Origin: Litoditis marina
Taxonomy: Eukaryota; Nematoda; Chromadorea; Rhabditida; Rhabditidae
Assembly: GCA_964036275.1 (NCBI GenBank)
Contig: OZ038435.1
Location: 20,632,059-20,696,058 of the forward strand
DNA: 64,000 nucleotides
Direction: 5' to 3'
The notes beneath the pieces were generated by a model. It worked only from the letters and a program-made list of their open reading frames with translations, did no database searches and was not told where the DNA came from. Positions 61,390-64,000 of this stretch are shown here, piece after piece. A program made the position numbers and the translations under genes. Positions within the stretch are counted from its first letter, which is position 1, and every line of letters begins with the position of its first letter.

Positions 61390-64000
61390 TGCTCTCTTTG
61401 TTCTTTTTCTCTCTCTCTTCTCTCTTCTGTCTCTCTTTTTCTCTCTCTCTCTCTCTGTTCTCTCTCTCTCTTTTTTTTGCTCTTTTTCTCCTTCTCACTA
61501 TGTGATTCTTTCTCTCTCTTTCTCACTATGGCTGATGGTTGAGTGGTATATTTCAACATTTTCAGTTTTTCAAAGGTTTTTCTGCAGAAGACGTAGAAAA
61601 TGCTGAGAAGAAACTGTACGAAATGCTCACCGAAGAACCAGAAAATTCGTGAGTTCATTGTAATAAACATTATAAATATCGATTCGGTTTTCATTATTCA
61701 TATAAATCATCTATTCATATTTTTATTGCCATTAAGTCGAGATCGTTCCAACTGAGACTTCTAAAGTACGCATTCAAACTATTCAATGACTGTTTTCTAG
61801 CGCAAACCACGGCGGTTTACACATGCAACCAAAAATGCAACCGGGTTGCATGTGTTAAGAAAATTCGGTTGCTTTCCAAATGCAACCGGGTTTTTTTTGG
61901 TTGCTTTTCAAATGCGACCAAACACTCAATTTTTGGACATTTTCCGGTTTTTAATGCAATTTGGTGGCATTTGGTTGCATTTGAAAAGCAACCGAAAGTA
62001 ACCCGGTTGCATTTGGAAAGCAACCAAAGTGTCTTTACACATGCAACCTGGTTGCATTTTGGTTGCATGCAACCCGGTTGCATGTGTAATTGGCCGCAAA
62101 TCTCAACGTTGCCAAGACCGTTACTGAACATACCTTGTGATAGGGATTCAAAATCGAATGTGGAAATTCCCAACATTCCCGATAACGTTTACGTGGGTAA
62201 AACGGCTATGAAACATTGTATAGTCGTCACGAACGGAAAGACGGAAGGGAACTGTATATCACAATTTCCGCTGTGTACAGACAAATGTCCTCAATTCCAA
62301 TTCCTATATTCATTCTGTGGGAGTCTCAGTGAAAATGAAACAGACTATACGTTGCCAATAGATTGGACTTTTGAGCTTCCAGGATTCTGGAGTTGAAGAT
62401 TCCCTCCTCTCAAGGAGGTATCATTGCGGGCACCAACCATTCTCTGGTTACTAAGTTGAAGGCACAAACTGGGGCCAGAATAGAACTTCTCCCACAAGGT
62501 ACAATACAGTCGTTTATCACGGAATCAGAATATGTAAAATTTGCCGTCCCACAGGGTAAGTTTGCCGTCCCACTGATGGCTGAAAAGTCGAAATTGGACA
62601 GAAGTACAAGTACTTTTTGCACGTCATTCGATTGTGTTTTTCTGTGCCGTGTTTTTTTTCGGAGAAAATGGAGCAACACCCATGTCCGAAAAATGTTAAT
62701 TCATAATGTATTGTCGGGTGAAATGTTGACTCGAGAATCAAAACAAAATTAACGGTTACTTTGAATTGTGTTGGTTGATACTTTCGTACGCAGATCTCGA
62801 AACTACAGTCCGAATAACCGGAGTTCCATCCTGTGTGGCTGACGCCGCCGAAGCAGTTTACAAAAGAATACAACTATCGAACAAACTAATCGAGTGAGCT
62901 TTCATCACCTGTTATTAATACGTTTTATTATATTGAAATGAATTAAGCTTGCTTTAGCTATAATAGTCAGCTACCATTGATGTTTCGGGCGTTAATGAGA
63001 CATGGAAAGACCACTCGCATCATTAGATGATCTACCACTAAATTCCACGAATACAGACAATGATGATAAACTAATTTCTATTTTCTTCGCTCAATGAAGC
63101 ATACTTAACATTTTTGCTATACTATGATTCAAGATGATTTTGGTATTGTTGTAAGAGGGCTGGGGCATCATCAACAGTTGAACATCTGTAATACCATGAA
63201 AACCCTTCCCACCATTCTCCCCTTTTCAGTATTCACTCAGAAATGTCGCAATCAGTTGTGTTTCGTTGATCACAAAACCACCTATGGCTGACAATACCAC
63301 CTATAGCTGGAAATTCAACGGAAAAGACATGAATATTTGATCAATCAGCAAGTTTTGATAAATTTCTCTAAGAGGTAGTTTGTTTCAAATGGACACATTT
63401 CAATGATATATTCAATGTAGATTCTTGTTCAGAAAAGTATGTGACTCGGTCCCACCTGTAGTGGCCATGGTCAACGAATGGACATCTGCTAACTTTGTTG
63501 ATTTCTACATTGGGTTTGGAGCGCTTGTGCGATGTTCGGGGACCACTTTGGTGAGTTCAAAGCAAACCAGACAAAAAGTGGACCACAGTGAAGTGGCACT
63601 CCAATGCGATTAACCGTCAGATTGCTCTCCTCGTAAGAACACCTTCTTTCATCGCCTTTTCGTTGTATCTTTTGACAGTGCGAAGGGTTGGCCCTAGCAA
63701 GCGTATAAAAATCGATATACAAATGATTCACATTTCTTTTTATGGACCCAGTATTGTCTATCTCCTGAAAATGTTAGAAACGTGGAAAGTTTGGTTTTGT
63801 GTCCTATTATTTTCAATCCTTCATATTAAACAAAACAGATTTTTGCAAAACAGAAACATTCGAAGTTGTCTTTACATGCCAACATCTGTAGTGTATCAAT
63901 GATAAAAGTCAATGAAAACAAAACTTCAGTTCACTTGAGTTTAAACAACATTGTTTTTTTTCTAAACAATCTATTCAGATTTTGAGAGCCTTTTCGAGAA
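57287..64000 (+). CDS. Gene C: multi-KH paralogue, 3' end beyond the window
   Basis: Exons seen: 57287-57314, 57498-57587, 57851-57922, 58216-58281, 58826-58915, 59290-59430, 59827-59935, 60384-60504, 61566-61648, 62383-62498, 62794-62893, 63433-63550, 63979 to the window edge (about 385 residues so far). The start MEAPGINQQ and EPPPAYDDI match genes A and B exon for exon. One copy of the ALPxKxxP exon (58826-58915) is present where gene A has six related ones. KH1 keeps GTKG. A KH-like module follows (SAEDVENAE helix), then KH2 with GTNH in place of GXXG, then the first half of a second KH-like module. This architecture matches gene B rather than A. Frame is open at every junction seen. The truncation is the window edge, not the gene. 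Confidence 0.8.
57616..57813 (-). mobile_element. tRNA-like SINE/MITE
   Basis: CTATAGTGGGTGCCAATATT, CACCGGAATCGAACCTGCGA, ending TCGGCGACAACTATA. Almost fills gene C intron 2. Confidence 0.8.
58722..58762. mobile_element. CACTGAGAC-type MITE, left end only
   Basis: ATTATAGTCCTCACCATTCC then CACTGAGACTCCCACAGTAG; the rest is missing. In gene C intron 4. Confidence 0.55.
59045..59255. repeat. Degenerate TCGAGTT repeat in gene C intron 5
   Basis: ATCGAGTTTTCAAATTTC, TTTTCGAGTTTTCGAGTTAG and TTCTCGAGTTTCGATG words. Mostly the opposite strand sense to the gene B tract at 46740. Confidence 0.6.
59491..59667. mobile_element. GATCCCGGCAC hairpin MITE
   Basis: GTATGCTGAAGGATCCCGGC ... CAGGATCTTCTAGCATACGT, centre ACATCCTGCCGG. 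In gene C intron 6. Confidence 0.8.
59970..60168 (+). mobile_element. tRNA-like SINE/MITE
   Basis: TATAGTCGTCGTCAACGAAA, A-box-like TAGCGCAGTAGCTAACGAG, intact B-box GGTTCGAATCC, ending GCATCCCCTATAC. In gene C intron 7. Confidence 0.8.
60169..60283 (-). mobile_element. Partial tRNA-like SINE/MITE in opposite orientation
   Basis: Begins at the shared CTATAC; contains ACACAGCACAAATTGAGATA and ATACAGTATAGCCCCGCAC, ending CTCCAACTATA. The tRNA-like half is missing. Confidence 0.6.
60642..60718 (+). repeat. TC dinucleotide microsatellite, gene C intron 8
   Basis: Roughly 70 bases of nearly pure CT repeats. Confidence 0.95.
61339..61545 (+). repeat. TC-rich tract before gene C exon 9
   Basis: CT repeats broken by TTTGCTCTC-type units, ending about 20 bases before the acceptor at 61565. 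It probably acts as an unusually long polypyrimidine tract. Confidence 0.9.
61818..62092. mobile_element. GGTTGCAT foldback element
   Basis: Repeated CAACCGGGTTGCA and GGTTGCATTTGG words. The left half (ACACATGCAACCAAAAATGC ...) pairs with the right half (... GCAACCCGGTTGCATGTGTA) around about 61955. A fragment is at 28385-28440. In gene C intron 9. Confidence 0.8.
62219..62351. mobile_element. Chimeric element: SINE/MITE 5' part joined to CACTGAGAC-type 3' end
   Basis: TATAGTCGTCACGAACGGAA and TCACAATTTCCGCTGTGTAC come from the tRNA-like family; GGGAGTCTCAGTGAAAATGA then ACAGACTATA comes from the CACTGAGAC family. Ends still form a TATAGTC / GACTATA pair. It stops 31 bases before gene C's exon at 62383. 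Confidence 0.7.

Noticed and set aside
61287..61694. 135-residue minus-strand ORF rich in Arg/Glu
   Set aside because: Reverse translation of the TC-rich tract in gene C intron 8.
61869..62396. 175-residue ORF on the plus strand and 119-residue ORF on the minus strand
   Set aside because: Both are read-through of the GGTTGCAT foldback; open frames on both strands follow from the repeat composition, and gene C's exon at 62383 is in another frame.

Overview
The window reads as animal nuclear DNA, most likely from a nematode: genes are split into short exons (about 65-140 bases), 3' splice sites mostly read TTTCAG or TTTTCAG, AT content is high, and introns and spacers are crowded with small non-autonomous repeats. 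The species assignment is inference; the splice signals and gene structures are read directly.

Layout. 1-8.7 kb is gene-poor and repeat-bearing, with at most a few orphan exons. 8775-22936 (minus strand) holds gene D. 22.9-27.6 kb is a spacer with a truncated LINE. Three paralogues follow head-to-tail on the plus strand: gene A (28717-41628), gene B (42881-54648) and gene C (57287 to beyond the window). No gene symbols are given, because the proteins are recognised by domain only.

All four genes encode multi-KH RNA-binding proteins built on one plan. A proline-rich N-terminus carries a PPxY motif (PPPAY or PPTY). It is followed by a chain of KH domains (GXXG loop) interleaved with KH-like modules that keep the KH helix/strand pattern but lack GXXG. 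Every KH or KH-like module is encoded by two exons, and the intron phases follow a fixed rule: phase 1 inside a KH, phase 0 inside a KH-like module, phase 2 between modules. N-terminal exons are all bounded by phase-1 introns. Both classes can therefore be duplicated or lost in frame, and the paralogues show this. A carries four tandem copies of one N-terminal exon and lacks a KH/KH-like cassette that B, C and D have. B has lost the consensus GXXG in three of its four KH domains and shows a one-base frame conflict. The alternation of KH and KH-like modules recalls Bicaudal-C/GLD-3 proteins; that is a family-level analogy, not an assignment.

A, B and C share an upstream block (perfect TGACGTCA in A and C, CGATAAG, and a non-coding leader exon ending in a splice donor), located 0.55-0.7 kb before each ATG. 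C has a second, decayed copy.

The rest of the window is mobile DNA: at least ten families of short palindromic or inverted-repeat elements, several ending in TATAG...CTATA, including a tRNA-like element in about ten copies. Other items are two foldback structures with minisatellite arms, a roughly 208-bp AAT microsatellite and TC/GA tracts. Many of these elements sit within 5-15 bases of a splice site.
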